Of a stretch of 56,852 nt of DNA, positions 37,344 through 46,754 are shown piece by piece (position 1 is the first letter of the stretch; each line of letters opens with the position of its first letter). Made by a program: the position numbers and the translations under genes. This stretch comes from an uncultured Acetobacteraceae bacterium (GTDB lineage: Bacteria > Pseudomonadota > Alphaproteobacteria > Acetobacterales > Acetobacteraceae). Where the stretch lies: assembly GCA_903918195.1 (NCBI GenBank), contig CAIXDS010000233.1, forward strand, positions 1 to 56,852. Direction: 5' to 3'. The notes below the pieces were generated by a model, which saw only the letters and a program-made list of their open reading frames with translations, was not told where the DNA came from and ran no database searches.

Positions 37344-39676
37344 CCGACACGCCGCGCGCCGGTGAGGCGGAGCGGGAATCGATCGACCTGACCACCTGCG
37401 ACCGCGAGCCGATCCACATCCCCGGCAGCATCCAGCCGCACGGTGCGCTGGTGGCGTTGCTGGAACCCGGGCTGCGGCCGGTCTCGGTCAGCGCCAGCAT
37501 CACCGCCTTCACCGGGTTGGCCCCGCAAGACGCGCTGGCGACGCTGCCGCGCGACTGGATGACGCCGGATACCCTGCTCCGGCTTGAGAGGGCGCTGCAG
37601 GGCGAGGATCTTGCCCTGCTCAACCCGGTCCGCATCGATATCGCCGGCCCGGCCGGGGCGCATAGCTGCGACGGTATCCTGCACCGGCATGACGGCCTCG
37701 CCATCCTGGAACTGGAGCGGCGGGGTAACGATGACAGCCCGCCCAGCGAGATTTTCCGCAGCGTGCGCGGGGCGATCCGGCGCCTGCAGGCCGCCGCCGA
37801 TTTGCGCGAGGCCTGTGAGGTCGCGGCCCGCGAGGTGCGGCGCATCACCGGCTTCGACCGGGTGAAGATATACCGGTTCGGCGCGGACTGGAGCGGCCGG
37901 GTGATTGCCGAAGATCGCGTCGAGTCAATTCCCTCGCTGCGCGACTTCCACTTCCCGGCCTCCGACATCCCGGCCCAGTCGCGCGCGCTGTACACGGCCA
38001 ATCCGGTGCGCATCATCCCCGACATCGGCTACACGCCGTCGCCGCTGCTGCCCGACCGCAACCCGGTGACCGGCGGCCCGATCGATCTCAGTTTCGCCGT
38101 GCTGCGCAGCGTCTCGCCGATTCACGTCGAGTACATGGTCAACATGGCCGTGTATGGCGCCATGTCGGTCTCCATCGCGCGCGATGGCCGGCTGTGGGGC
38201 CTGATCTCCTGTCACAACAAGCTGCCGCGCTTCGTCTCCTTCGAGATCCGCCAGGCCTGTGAACTGATCGCGCAGGTGCTGACCTGGCAGATCGGCGTGC
38301 TGGAGGAGGCCGAGGTGATCCACCACAGCATGCGGGTGCGTTCGGTGCAGCACCGGCTGCTGTATGAGCTTGGCGGCGCGGAGGACCTGCAGGCCGGGTT
38401 GGCCCGCAGCGGCCAGGAAATGCTGGGGTTGATGGACGCGTCCGGGCTGGCCCTGTGTGGCGCTGACGGCATCACCATTTTTGGCCGCACACCGGCCAAG
38501 GCGCAGGTCTTTGACCTGGTGAAATGGCTGGCGCCCGCCGGATCGCGCGAGGTGCACGAGACCGACCGGCTCCCGGCCGAGCACCCCCCGGCGGCCGAGT
38601 ACGCCGGGCTGGCCAGCGGCCTGCTGGCGGTGCCGCTTGGCCGGTCCTCGGAGAACTACATGCTGTGGTTCCGTCCGGAGGTGGCGCAGACGGTCACCTG
38701 GGGCGGCGACCCGCACAAACCGGTGCGCATCGGCCCGCATGGCGGGCGGTTGCAGACCCGCGCCTCGTTCGATGCCTGGCGCGAGGAGGTGCGCGGTCGC
38801 GCCCGCCCGTGGCAAAACCACGAGGTGGTGGCGGCGATCGAGATTCGCGACCTGGTGGTCGATGTCATCCTCGGCAAAGCCGACGAGCTGGAGCGGGTGA
38901 ACCGCGAGCTCGCGCGCAGCAACGACGAGCTGGAGTCGTTCGCCTATGTCGCCTCGCACGACCTGAAGGAGCCGCTGCGCCACATCGAGGCTTTTGCCGG
39001 GCTGCTGAAGGAGCTGCTGCCGCAGGACGCCGAGGCCCGGCTCGGCACCATGGTTGACGGGATCGAGGCATCGTCGCGGCGGTTGCGGGCGCTGATCAAC
39101 GATCTTGCCGAATATTCCCGCGTCGGCCGGCAGGCGCGTCCGCTCGCCCCGGTCGATCTTGACGACGTGCTGGACGAAGTGCGGGACGACCTGAAGCCGG
39201 TGATCCAGGAGACCGGGGCGCGGGTGACCTCGCAGCACCTGCCCGAGGTGATGTGCGACCGCAGCCAGATCCGGCAATTGCTGCAGAACCTGGTGTCGAA
39301 CGCGGTGAAATATCGCGACCCCGGGCGCCCCCCGGCGATCGAGGTGCGTGCCATCGCGGTACCAGGTGTCGCGGTGCAGAGCTGGGCCAGGGCGGCAGCG
39401 CCGGGGGAGTTCGAGCGCGCCGGCGCCGATCATCGCAAGCTCGTGCGCATCGAAATCGCCGATAACGGCATCGGCTTCGAGGACAAGTACTGCGAGCAGA
39501 TCTTCGAGCCGTTCCAGCGCCTGCACGGGCCGGACGAGTACGAGGGCACCGGGATCGGGCTGGCGATCTGCCGCAAGATCGTGCAGCGCCATGGCGGAAC
39601 GATCACCGCTGAAAGCCGGGTCGGCGAGGGCTCGACCTTCATGTTCACACTGCCGTTGTGCAACCCGGAGGGCTGA
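37340..39676 (+). CDS. bphP: bacteriophytochrome histidine kinase 2
   Basis: A tandem paralog of the previous gene, 778 residues with the same domains. Biliverdin Cys20 is in TTCDREPIHIPG, the GAF motif is the canonical FPASDIPAQSR, and chromophore histidines are in RSVSPIHVEY and ISCHN. The PHY tongue motif is altered (TRASF instead of PRxSF). Kinase His540 is in YVASHDLKEPLRH. An insertion of about 20 residues (VAVQSWARAAAPGEFERAG) sits in the ATPase domain. It is coupled to the first copy by an ATGA overlap and followed after two bases by the response regulator. Confidence 0.96.
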   Translation: MTDTPRAGEAERESIDLTTCDREPIHIPGSIQPHGALVALLEPGLRPVSVSASITAFTGLAPQDALATLPRDWMTPDTLLRLERALQGEDLALLNPVRIDIAGPAGAHSCDGILHRHDGLAILELERRGNDDSPPSEIFRSVRGAIRRLQAAADLREACEVAAREVRRITGFDRVKIYRFGADWSGRVIAEDRVESIPSLRDFHFPASDIPAQSRALYTANPVRIIPDIGYTPSPLLPDRNPVTGGPIDLSFAVLRSVSPIHVEYMVNMAVYGAMSVSIARDGRLWGLISCHNKLPRFVSFEIRQACELIAQVLTWQIGVLEEAEVIHHSMRVRSVQHRLLYELGGAEDLQAGLARSGQEMLGLMDASGLALCGADGITIFGRTPAKAQVFDLVKWLAPAGSREVHETDRLPAEHPPAAEYAGLASGLLAVPLGRSSENYMLWFRPEVAQTVTWGGDPHKPVRIGPHGGRLQTRASFDAWREEVRGRARPWQNHEVVAAIEIRDLVVDVILGKADELERVNRELARSNDELESFAYVASHDLKEPLRHIEAFAGLLKELLPQDAEARLGTMVDGIEASSRRLRALINDLAEYSRVGRQARPLAPVDLDDVLDEVRDDLKPVIQETGARVTSQHLPEVMCDRSQIRQLLQNLVSNAVKYRDPGRPPAIEVRAIAVPGVAVQSWARAAAPGEFERAGADHRKLVRIEIADNGIGFEDKYCEQIFEPFQRLHGPDEYEGTGIGLAICRKIVQRHGGTITAESRVGEGSTFMFTLPLCNPEG

Positions 39677-39678
39677 CC

Positions 39679-40143
39679 TTGGAGCGTGACACCCAGCCAC
39701 CGTGCATCCTGGTGGCCGAGGACCACAACCACGACAAGTTCATCCTCACCGAGGTGTTCTCGCGCGCCGGCATCGTCGCCGACCTGCGCTTCGTGAGCGA
39801 CGGCGAGCAGATGCTGGACTACCTCTATCGCCGCTGCGCCTTCGCCGAGCCCGGGCGGGCGCCGGCGCCGCGGCTGGTGCTGCTTGATCTCAACATGCCG
39901 CGGCTGGACGGGCGCAAGGTTCTGCGCATGCTGCGGGCCGACGAAAGCCTGCGCCACCTGCCGGTGATCGCGCTGTCCACCTCGGAAAGTCCGAAGCACA
40001 TCACCGAGGCTTACTCGATCGGCATCAACGCCTACCTGATCAAGCCGGCCAGCATTCCCGACTACGTCGCCAAGGTGTCGTCGCTGTGGAAGTTCTGGCT
40101 GGAGACGGCGTCGTTGCCCGCCACGGAAGTGGCACGACCTTGA
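39679..40143 (+). CDS. Rcp1-like phytochrome response regulator
   Basis: Stand-alone receiver protein of 154 residues, the usual phosphorylation partner of bacteriophytochrome kinases. VAEDHNHDKFIL gives the acidic cluster, Asp70 in LVLLDLNMP is the acceptor, and YLIKPAS the conserved Lys. The loop LYRRCAFAEPGRAPAP is typical of Rcp1. Translation starts at a TTG six bases after GGAGGG, the best ribosome site in the area. A GTG at 39658 inside the previous gene is less likely. There is no output domain. Confidence 0.93.
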   Translation: MERDTQPPCILVAEDHNHDKFILTEVFSRAGIVADLRFVSDGEQMLDYLYRRCAFAEPGRAPAPRLVLLDLNMPRLDGRKVLRMLRADESLRHLPVIALSTSESPKHITEAYSIGINAYLIKPASIPDYVAKVSSLWKFWLETASLPATEVARP

Positions 40144-40172
40144 TCGCCATGGAAGTGGTGCGACCGTGATCA
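40121..40172. repeat. 26-bp tandem duplication at the gene junction
   Basis: Two adjacent 26-base copies, each of the form CCA-GGAAGTGG-CGACC-TGATC, differ at five positions. The first covers the end of the response regulator gene; the second carries the GGAAG ribosome site and the GTG start of the next kinase. The initiation region of the kinase was evidently duplicated. Confidence 0.7.
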
Positions 40173-41302
40173 CCCTGACCCGCCTGCTGCTGGTCGATGA
40201 TGCGCGGGTGGACTTCATCTGGCTGGAGCAGATGCTGCGGCGCATCCCGGGGCCGCCTCGGGTGCTGGACTGGGTGTCGCGTTTCGAGGCGGCCGAGCAG
40301 GCCATCGCCGCCGGTGGACACGACCTTTATTTCGTCGATTTCCGGCTCGGTCCGGACAGCGGACTCGACCTCATTCGCGCGGCGCGCCGGCGCGGCGTGC
40401 TGAAGCCCATCATCATGCTGACCGGGCACGGCAGTGAGGCGGTGGACATCGCCGCCACCGAGGCGGGGGCGAACGACTACCTGGTCAAGGGCGAGTTCGA
40501 TCACGTGCTGCTCGGCCGCACCATGCGGTACGCCGAACGCAACGCCCGGGCCCTGGCGGAGCTCGACCGCCGGGCCACCCAGTTGCAGGCGCTGGTGGTT
40601 GACCTGAAGACCGAGACCGAGCGGCGCGCATTGGCCGAGACAGAGCTGTCCGAAGTGCTGCGGCGCACCGTGGTGGAGCAGGAAGCCGAGCGGCAGCGCA
40701 TCGCCCACGAGCTGCACGACAGCCTCGGGCAGTCGCTCACCCTGCTGCAGCTTGGCCTGAACCGGCTCGGCCACAGTGATCCGGCCAAGGCCGGGGAGGT
40801 GGGTGCGCTCAACCAGATCGCCGATGAGCTGGGGCGGGAGATCAACCGCCTGGCCTGGGAGATCCGACCGACGGCGCTCGACGATCTCGGCTTGCAGGAT
40901 GCCATCCGCCACTTGCTCGACACCTGGGGCAACCGGACGCATCTCCATTTCGACCTGCACCTGATGCTGCAGGACAAACGGTTGCCGGCGGTGGTGGAAA
41001 CCACGCTCTACCGGGTGCTGCAGGAAGCGGTGACCAACGTGGCGCGGCACGCCGAGGCGGTCCGGGTCGGCATCATCCTGGAGGCGACCGAACAGGAAGC
41101 GCGGCTGATTGTCGAGGATGACGGGCGCGGCTTTACCTGGGACGGCGGCAGCGGCAACGCCGTGTCATCGGGCCGGCTCGGCCTGCTCGGCATGCGCGAC
41201 CGGCTGTCCCTGGTCGGCGGCACGCTGGAGCTGGAAACCAGCCCCGGCGGCGGCACCACCCTGTTCAGCCGGGTGCCGTTGCCCCCGGCCGGGCGACGGT
41301 GA
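40166..41302 (+). CDS. REC-HisKA_3 sensor histidine kinase
   Basis: A 378-residue soluble kinase. An N-terminal receiver domain (LLLVDDARVDFIWLE, acceptor Asp58 in FVDFRLG, Lys in YLVKGE) is joined by a coiled coil to a NarX-type dimerisation domain. His184 lies in IAHELHDSLGQ, and the ATPase has LYRVLQEAVTNVARHAEA and VEDDGRGF. Kinases of this class phosphorylate LuxR/NarL-type regulators; the only such regulator in the window is at 18381-19043. Its receiver could take phosphate from the phytochromes, forming a relay. It starts at GTG and overlaps the convergent OsmC gene by 38 bases. Confidence 0.93.
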   Translation: MITLTRLLLVDDARVDFIWLEQMLRRIPGPPRVLDWVSRFEAAEQAIAAGGHDLYFVDFRLGPDSGLDLIRAARRRGVLKPIIMLTGHGSEAVDIAATEAGANDYLVKGEFDHVLLGRTMRYAERNARALAELDRRATQLQALVVDLKTETERRALAETELSEVLRRTVVEQEAERQRIAHELHDSLGQSLTLLQLGLNRLGHSDPAKAGEVGALNQIADELGREINRLAWEIRPTALDDLGLQDAIRHLLDTWGNRTHLHFDLHLMLQDKRLPAVVETTLYRVLQEAVTNVARHAEAVRVGIILEATEQEARLIVEDDGRGFTWDGGSGNAVSSGRLGLLGMRDRLSLVGGTLELETSPGGGTTLFSRVPLPPAGRR

Positions 41303-41786
41303 TCCGCGGCGGGTTCCGCAGGGTCTGGAGGATGACGCAGTAGCGTTCCGTGGTCTCGATCAGCCGCGTGAGCTTCGCCGGATCGGCATCCGTATCAAGC
41401 TCGAAGCGCAGCGCAATATCCGTCAGTCCGATCGGCACTTCGCGGTCGATGCCCAGCGTGCCGCGGGCGTCCCATGCCCCTTCCGCGACGATGCGGCCGC
41501 GCCGCAGGGTGATGCCCATCGCGGTCGCGACGGCGCGTAAGGTGACCCCGGCGCAGGCCACCACGGCCTCCAGCAGCATGTCCGCCGAGCACGCCAGTTC
41601 GCCGGTGCCACCGGTCGCCTTGTGCAGGCCGGCCACCGTCTCGCCGTGCCACGACGGCACAACGCAGGCGATGCTGTCCGGGTCCAGCCTGGCTTCCGCC
41701 CGTGCCGCCGTTCGGGCGGCGTGCGGTGTCTCGCGATAAGCCTGCTTGAGCGGTGCCTGCACGGCCCGCAGTTGTTCGGCGTTCAT
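41265..41786 (-). CDS. OsmC-family protein
   Basis: A 173-residue member of the OsmC/Ohr superfamily. The two family cysteines appear in AVVACAGVTLRAVA (about residue 83) and RYCVILQTL (about residue 150). Such proteins reduce organic peroxides or take part in redox stress, although some are uncharacterised. The start MNAEQLRAVQAP is the first ATG of the conserved region; the longer upstream frame has no similarity. The 3' end overlaps the convergent kinase by 38 bases. Confidence 0.85.
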   Translation of the reverse strand: MNAEQLRAVQAPLKQAYRETPHAARTAARAEARLDPDSIACVVPSWHGETVAGLHKATGGTGELACSADMLLEAVVACAGVTLRAVATAMGITLRRGRIVAEGAWDARGTLGIDREVPIGLTDIALRFELDTDADPAKLTRLIETTERYCVILQTLRNPPRITVARPGATAPG

Positions 41787-42013
41787 GTCGTTACCCCCCT
41801 GGTGGATGCCGATCGCAACGATGGTCGGCACACTCCGGCGCAGGGTAGCCGAGCGCTGTTCTGGCTGCCAACCGCCATTGGACCCACCGTTCCGGGTTGA
41901 GCTGGCCAACACGGTTGCGTTACCGATCCCCAAATTCCCTCCGGGCCAAGGCTGAACGGCGGCGCGGCGAACAACAGGCGCCACGATAGACTGGCGCACC
42001 ATGGATCTGCGGG

Positions 42014-42784
42014 TCAGGGAGCGAACGGGGGACGTGGCCGGTCGCCAAGCAGGCCCGCCAGGGTCGGCTCGATCGCTGCCGCCATGCGCGCCTGGGCGGC
42101 GGCGGTCGGGTGCAGCGGCGGTTCGGGCGGGGTGAGCAACGGGTCGTAGAACAGCGACCGGTCCACCCGACCCCCGGGCGCGAACAGCGGCGCCAGATCC
42201 AGGAAGGTCACGCCGCCGCCGCTGCGGGCAGCGAGCGTGCGGTTGATTTCCTGCGTGGTCTCGCTCGCCCAGGCCGAGCGCTCGCTCGGCAGCACGCCGA
42301 GCAGGAGCACGCGAGTCTCCGGCAAACGCCGTTTCGTTTCGTTCACGACCGCGTCGATCCCGGCAATATCGTCGCTCGCCGGCCAGTGCAGCCGGCCCAG
42401 ATTGTTGGCGCCGATCAGAATGATCGCCGCCCGTGGCGCGATGCCCTCGATCTCGCCGTTGCGCAGCCGCCACAGCAGGTGGCAGGTGGCATCGCCGGTA
42501 AAACCCAGGTTCACGGCGTTCCGGTCGCCATAGTAGTGCTGCCAGGCGGGCCGAAAATCCTGCCAGGAGGGCGGGCCGGCGCGCTCCCAGTTTTGCGTGA
42601 TGGAATCGCCCAGGAACACCAGGTCCACCCGCCGCCCGCGGATTTCCGCAAGCTTGTCGAAGTGCCGCTGCCGCCACCAGGGCGTGTCGAGCCGGGAAAT
42701 CGGGGTGGCCGCGAGCGGCGTAGACGGCGTCCCCGCCCCCAGAAGGAGGCTGGTCACGGACAGCAGGGTCCGCCGGCCAATCAT
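42014..42784 (-). CDS. SGNH/GDSL hydrolase, PAF-acetylhydrolase-like
   Basis: A 256-residue secreted esterase. The N-terminus MIGRRTLLSVTSLLLGAG has a twin-arginine-like start and hydrophobic core. Block I is FLGDSITQNW with nucleophile Ser61, block II the Gly in NLGFTGDATCHLLWRLRNGE, block III the Asn in LIGANNLG, and block V His in PPLHPTA. The NGE-containing segment resembles the platelet-activating-factor acetylhydrolase beta type. Substrate is unknown. It overlaps the upstream PLP enzyme gene by four bases. Confidence 0.88.
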   Translation of the reverse strand: MIGRRTLLSVTSLLLGAGTPSTPLAATPISRLDTPWWRQRHFDKLAEIRGRRVDLVFLGDSITQNWERAGPPSWQDFRPAWQHYYGDRNAVNLGFTGDATCHLLWRLRNGEIEGIAPRAAIILIGANNLGRLHWPASDDIAGIDAVVNETKRRLPETRVLLLGVLPSERSAWASETTQEINRTLAARSGGGVTFLDLAPLFAPGGRVDRSLFYDPLLTPPEPPLHPTAAAQARMAAAIEPTLAGLLGDRPRPPFAP

Positions 42785-43932
42785 GGATGGGCCTGCCGCA
42801 GCGCCTGGTCGAGGTCGGCATACAGGTCGCTCGGGTCCTCGATGCCGACGGACAGGCGCAGCAGATCGGGTGGGCAGGGAGAGCCGCTCCCCTCGATGGA
42901 GGCGCGGTGCTCGATCAGGCTCTCCACCCCGCCCAGCGACGTGGCGCGCTTCCACAATTCCACCCCCGCCGCCGTGGCCACCGCCGCCGCTTCGCCGCCG
43001 CGCACGCGGAGGCTCAGCATGCCGCCAAACCCGCCTTGCATCTGCCGCCGCGCGATGTCGTGCCCGGGATGGCTGGGCAGGCCCGGATACAGCACGGTCG
43101 CAACGTCGGGGTGATTGGCGAACCGGGTCGCCAGTTCCATGGCGCTGGTGCAGGCAGCCTGCACGCGGACCGGCAACGTTCGCATGCCGCGCAGCAGCAG
43201 GAACGCTTCCAGCGGCCCCAGGATCTGCCCGAGCATGGAACGGTTGCGCTCGATGCGGGCCCAGAATGCGTCCGGCGTTGCGGTTGCCAGCGCGCCGGCG
43301 ATCACATCGGAATGCCCGTTCAGGTATTTGGTTGCGGCGTGCATGACGATGTCGGCGCCGAGCGACAATGGCCGGGTCAGCAGCGGCGTCGCGCAGGTGG
43401 AATCCACCACCAGCCGGGCGCCGGCCGCATGGGCGATTTCCGCCGCCGCGGCGATGTCGGTCAGGGTCCAGAGCGGGTTGGCCGGCGTTTCCAGCCAGAC
43501 CAGGGTTGTCTTTCCCGGCCGCACCGCCGCGCGCAGCGCGTCGAGATCGGATGTGTCCACGGTCTCGACGTTCAGGCCCCAGTGGACGGCGTCGGTCAGC
43601 AGCCAGTTGCGCAGCGCCCAGTACATCACCCGTGGCACCACCACGTGTTCGCCCGGCGCCAGTGCCAGGAACACCGCGGTCGCGGCCGACATGCCGGAGC
43701 CGAGCACCATGGCCGCCTCGGCGCCCTCCAGGGCGGCGATCACTGCCTCGGCCTCGCGCACCGTTTCGTTGTCGGCGCGGCCGTAGATATTGCCGCTGCG
43801 GTACTGGTTATCAGGGTCGCGCAGGAAGGTGGTGGTCACGTGGATCGGCGGCACCAGGCCGCGCGTTGCCGCGTCGATGCGGCCGAGCGCCTGAGCGGCG
43901 AGGGTACGGAGGGACCAGGGAGTCTTCATCAT
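42781..43932 (-). CDS. metC: Cys/Met-metabolism PLP-dependent enzyme (cystathionine beta-lyase-like)
   Basis: Trans-sulfuration family enzyme of 383 residues. The PLP lysine is Lys202 in HAATKYLNGHSDVIAG. YGRADNET, the GSGMSA phosphate loop and the VDSTCATPLL aspartate (residue 177) are conserved, as is RLSVGIEDPSDL near the end. Cystathionine beta-lyase, gamma-synthase and methionine gamma-lyase share this fold, and I favour the beta-lyase only by overall similarity. It is coupled to the SGNH hydrolase gene by an ATGA overlap. Confidence 0.85.
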   Translation of the reverse strand: MMKTPWSLRTLAAQALGRIDAATRGLVPPIHVTTTFLRDPDNQYRSGNIYGRADNETVREAEAVIAALEGAEAAMVLGSGMSAATAVFLALAPGEHVVVPRVMYWALRNWLLTDAVHWGLNVETVDTSDLDALRAAVRPGKTTLVWLETPANPLWTLTDIAAAAEIAHAAGARLVVDSTCATPLLTRPLSLGADIVMHAATKYLNGHSDVIAGALATATPDAFWARIERNRSMLGQILGPLEAFLLLRGMRTLPVRVQAACTSAMELATRFANHPDVATVLYPGLPSHPGHDIARRQMQGGFGGMLSLRVRGGEAAAVATAAGVELWKRATSLGGVESLIEHRASIEGSGSPCPPDLLRLSVGIEDPSDLYADLDQALRQAHP

Positions 43933-44019
43933 GGCCGCATGATCTCCCGGGTCGCGCGGTGCCGCAACCCCGGGGCCGATGCGGTTTGCATGGCCTGACC
44001 GCGGGCCGACGCGCGGCGT

Positions 44020-44775
44020 TCACACGGCCAGATAGTCGTGGACGACCTCGCCGAGGTCGAGCGTGAGATCGGCGATCAGGTGGACCGCCGAGACCACCTC
44101 CAGCACCGGCAGGTCGGCGATCGGTGCCAAGGCGTGCGGATGCAGTTCCAGGGCGGCGGGACCGGTCCAGCCGCCCTTGAACACGAGATCGCGCAGATAA
44201 TAGCGGACCAGTTCGCAAATGCGCGGCGTGCCGTCCACGTGCGGGATGATCTTCAGCAGGAAACCCGGCTCCGCCAGCGCCTGCAGAACGGTCGCTTCCG
44301 GCATGGCACGATGCTTGTAGCCCATCGTGCCGGTGGCGATGCGCACCGGGCCGAAATCCAGCGTGCCGACCAGGGTGTCGTGCTCCACCCGCAGCACCGG
44401 GTTGGCCAGCTTCTTGGGAAAGCCCCACAACTCCCGCCCGCCGGCGATCGGCGGATCGTCGTCGAGGAACATGGCATGGACGTAGCCGCCGGTCTGGCCG
44501 CCGCCCTTGCCGTCCGGCAGCCGCACCGGAATCACCTGGCCGGACTCGGTATAGTCGCCGAACCCGGTGCTGTCCGGCATGCGGATGAACTCGTATTTCA
44601 CCACCGGCTCGACGATCTCCAGCGGCTCCGGCACCACGCGGCGCAGTGCTTCGGGGTCGGTGCGATAGGTGATGATCATGTATTCACGATTGACGAAACG
44701 ATACGGGCCTGGCGGATAGGAAGGGCTGGTAAGCGGCATTGCAAAAGCGGTGGCGCGGACAGCATCGGCTTTCAT
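44020..44775 (-). CDS. adc: acetoacetate decarboxylase, intact active site
   Basis: Decarboxylates acetoacetate to acetone and CO2; 251 residues. The active-site pair reads GFPKKLA, with Lys121 aligned to the Schiff-base Lys115 of the Clostridium enzyme and the following Lys lowering its pKa. [31 protein letters not shown] and [16 protein letters not shown] are conserved throughout. I chose MKADAV because AAGGA lies nine bases upstream and the paralog starts the same way; an ATG at 44784 is too close to that site. It is the last gene of a patatin-adc-adc group. Confidence 0.92.
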   Translation of the reverse strand: MKADAVRATAFAMPLTSPSYPPGPYRFVNREYMIITYRTDPEALRRVVPEPLEIVEPVVKYEFIRMPDSTGFGDYTESGQVIPVRLPDGKGGGQTGGYVHAMFLDDDPPIAGGRELWGFPKKLANPVLRVEHDTLVGTLDFGPVRIATGTMGYKHRAMPEATVLQALAEPGFLLKIIPHVDGTPRICELVRYYLRDLVFKGGWTGPAALELHPHALAPIADLPVLEVVSAVHLIADLTLDLGEVVHDYLAV

Positions 44776-44805
44776 GGGGTGCATTCCTTGTGACGAGAAC
44801 GGCGG

Positions 44806-45549
44806 TCATGCCAGGTAGTCGTGCACGACCTCGCCAAGATCGAGCGTCATGTCGGCGATGACGTGCACGGCCGAGATCACCTCGCGCACCGGCAGTCCGG
44901 CCACCGGCGCCAGCGCGTGCGGGTGCAGTTCCAGCGCCGCCGGCCCCGCCCAGCCGCCCTTGAACACCAGATCGCTGAGCCGGTAGCGCACCAGTTCGCA
45001 AATGCGCGGCTTGCCATCGACATGCGGAATGATCTTCAGCAGGAATCCCGGCTGCCGCAGGCCCGCCATCGCAGCATCCTCGGTGAGCGCGCGGTACTTG
45101 AACCCCATGGTGCCGGTGGCCACGCGCACCGGGCCGAAATCCAGCTTACCCACCAGAGTGTCATGCTCGACCGTGAGCGACGGTGCGGCCAGCTTCTGCG
45201 GGAAGCCCCATAGCTCGCGCCCGCCGGCGATCGGCGGATGCGCGTCGAGATACATCGCGTGGATGTAGCCGCCCAGTTCGTTGCTGCCCTCCAGGTGCAC
45301 CGGGATCACCTGCGCCGATCCGGCATAGTGGCCGAAGCCGGTGCTGTCGGGCATGCGCACGAACTGATATTTCACCGTTGCCCCGGCCTGTCGCAACGGC
45401 TCCGGTACCACCTGTTCCAGCACGGCCGGATCGGTGCGGTAGGTGATGGTGAAATACTCGCGGCCGATGTAGCGGTATGGCCCGACCGGATAGGACGGCG
45501 CGGTCAGCGGCATCGCATAGGCGGTCCTGCGTGTCTGTTCGGCCTTCAT
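44806..45549 (-). CDS. acetoacetate decarboxylase paralog lacking the Schiff-base Lys
   Basis: A 247-residue paralog of the next gene, similar along its full length ([38 protein letters not shown]). The active-site motif reads GFPQKLA: the Schiff-base lysine is replaced by Gln118 while the second Lys is kept. The codon is a clear CAG. It may therefore have another activity or be a regulatory partner of the intact paralog. The ATG overlaps the patatin stop by four bases. Confidence 0.9.
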   Translation of the reverse strand: MKAEQTRRTAYAMPLTAPSYPVGPYRYIGREYFTITYRTDPAVLEQVVPEPLRQAGATVKYQFVRMPDSTGFGHYAGSAQVIPVHLEGSNELGGYIHAMYLDAHPPIAGGRELWGFPQKLAAPSLTVEHDTLVGKLDFGPVRVATGTMGFKYRALTEDAAMAGLRQPGFLLKIIPHVDGKPRICELVRYRLSDLVFKGGWAGPAALELHPHALAPVAGLPVREVISAVHVIADMTLDLGEVVHDYLA

Positions 45550-46754
45550 TGCCTGCAACTCCGGCTGGTGGTGGCGTTGGTCGGCGAAACCTGGCGGCGC
45601 TGCGCACGCAATTCCCGCAGCACGTCGAAGGTGCGCGCACCGATGTCCGGCGCCATTGGTGCAAGCCACGGCGAGGCCGCCAGCGTGGCGCGCGCATCCG
45701 CCAGGCCGTCCGCCCAGCGCGCCTGCATCGTCGCGCGGCTGAACTCATAGTCCTTGGTGTGCCCCTGACCGCCATCGGGAAGGTAGATCAACTGCACGAT
45801 GTCCATGGTGGTGACGCAGCCGAATGCGTACAGCCGCTGGGCGGCCGGCAGCGCGCGCAGCTCCGGCGGCAATGCGTCCCACAGCGTGTTGATGTCGTGC
45901 CGCACATCGTGCATCGTCTTGAAGGTCGTGGTGCTGGCGCGGGTGCGGCTGGAATAGCGGATGTCCTTCTCGCGCTCGGCGACCGCCTCCAGATCGGTGG
46001 GCAGCGGGCCGGCGGCGTGGAACAAATCCACCTGGAAGGTCAGCCGGCTGCGGCGGGGGATGTATTCCAGCACGTATTTCAGCGGCGTGTTGGAGACCAG
46101 CCCGCCATCCCAATAGTGCTCGCCGTCGATCTCGATGGCGGGAAAGCCCGGGGGCAGCGCGCCGCTGGCCATGACGTGTTCCGCCCGAATGGGGATGGTG
46201 GCGTTGTCGAAATAGGCGAAATTCCCGGTGCGTACGTTCACCGCACCGACGCTGAAGCGGATTTCGCGCGCATTGATCCGGTCAAAATCCACCAGCCGCT
46301 CCAGCGTGCCCTTCAACGCCGAGGTATCGTAGAAGCTGGTCGGACTGGCACCGAACATCCAGTCGGTCGGCGGTCGCGGAGCGAAGAAGCCGGGCTGGCC
46401 GAACAGCAGCGCGCCGAGCGAACTCAGCCGCCGGTGGTCGGTCAGCGCGCCGTACCACCCGGTTTGCAACAGCCCCGCCTCCGGCAGGCCCGGCCAGAAC
46501 GAGTTCGGTGCGGTGATGCCCTCCCAGAACGCCCGCAGCTGCTCAACGCGCTTCTCCGGCGCGTTGCCGGCAATGATGGCGGCATTGATGGCGCCGATGG
46601 AAATGCCGGCAACCCAGTCCGGCAGGTATTGCGAGGTGGACAGCGCCTCGTAGACACCGGCCTGATAGCTGCCGAGGGCGCCGCCGCCTTGCAGCACGAG
46701 CGCCACTTTTTTGTCGTACGATGCCGGCCGTACCGGCTCCGAGGCGCTGAACAT
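45546..46754 (-). CDS. patatin-like phospholipase
   Basis: A 402-residue acyl hydrolase. The oxyanion loop [14 protein letters not shown], nucleophile Ser52 in GISIG and the catalytic Asp in [10 protein letters not shown] form the patatin dyad. The C-terminal region (about residues 270-400, [17 protein letters not shown]) matches DUF3734, which often accompanies this subgroup. Patatin genes of this type are frequently next to acetoacetate decarboxylase and hydroxybutyrate dehydrogenase genes and may act in polyhydroxybutyrate or lipid turnover. That role is inferred from context. Confidence 0.92.
   Translation of the reverse strand: MFSASEPVRPASYDKKVALVLQGGGALGSYQAGVYEALSTSQYLPDWVAGISIGAINAAIIAGNAPEKRVEQLRAFWEGITAPNSFWPGLPEAGLLQTGWYGALTDHRRLSSLGALLFGQPGFFAPRPPTDWMFGASPTSFYDTSALKGTLERLVDFDRINAREIRFSVGAVNVRTGNFAYFDNATIPIRAEHVMASGALPPGFPAIEIDGEHYWDGGLVSNTPLKYVLEYIPRRSRLTFQVDLFHAAGPLPTDLEAVAEREKDIRYSSRTRASTTTFKTMHDVRHDINTLWDALPPELRALPAAQRLYAFGCVTTMDIVQLIYLPDGGQGHTKDYEFSRATMQARWADGLADARATLAASPWLAPMAPDIGARTFDVLRELRAQRRQVSPTNATTSRSCRQ

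Noticed and set aside
35403..39700. Two long minus-strand frames opposite the phytochrome genes
   Set aside because: Both are mirror frames of strongly conserved PAS-GAF-PHY-kinase genes and show no domain of their own.
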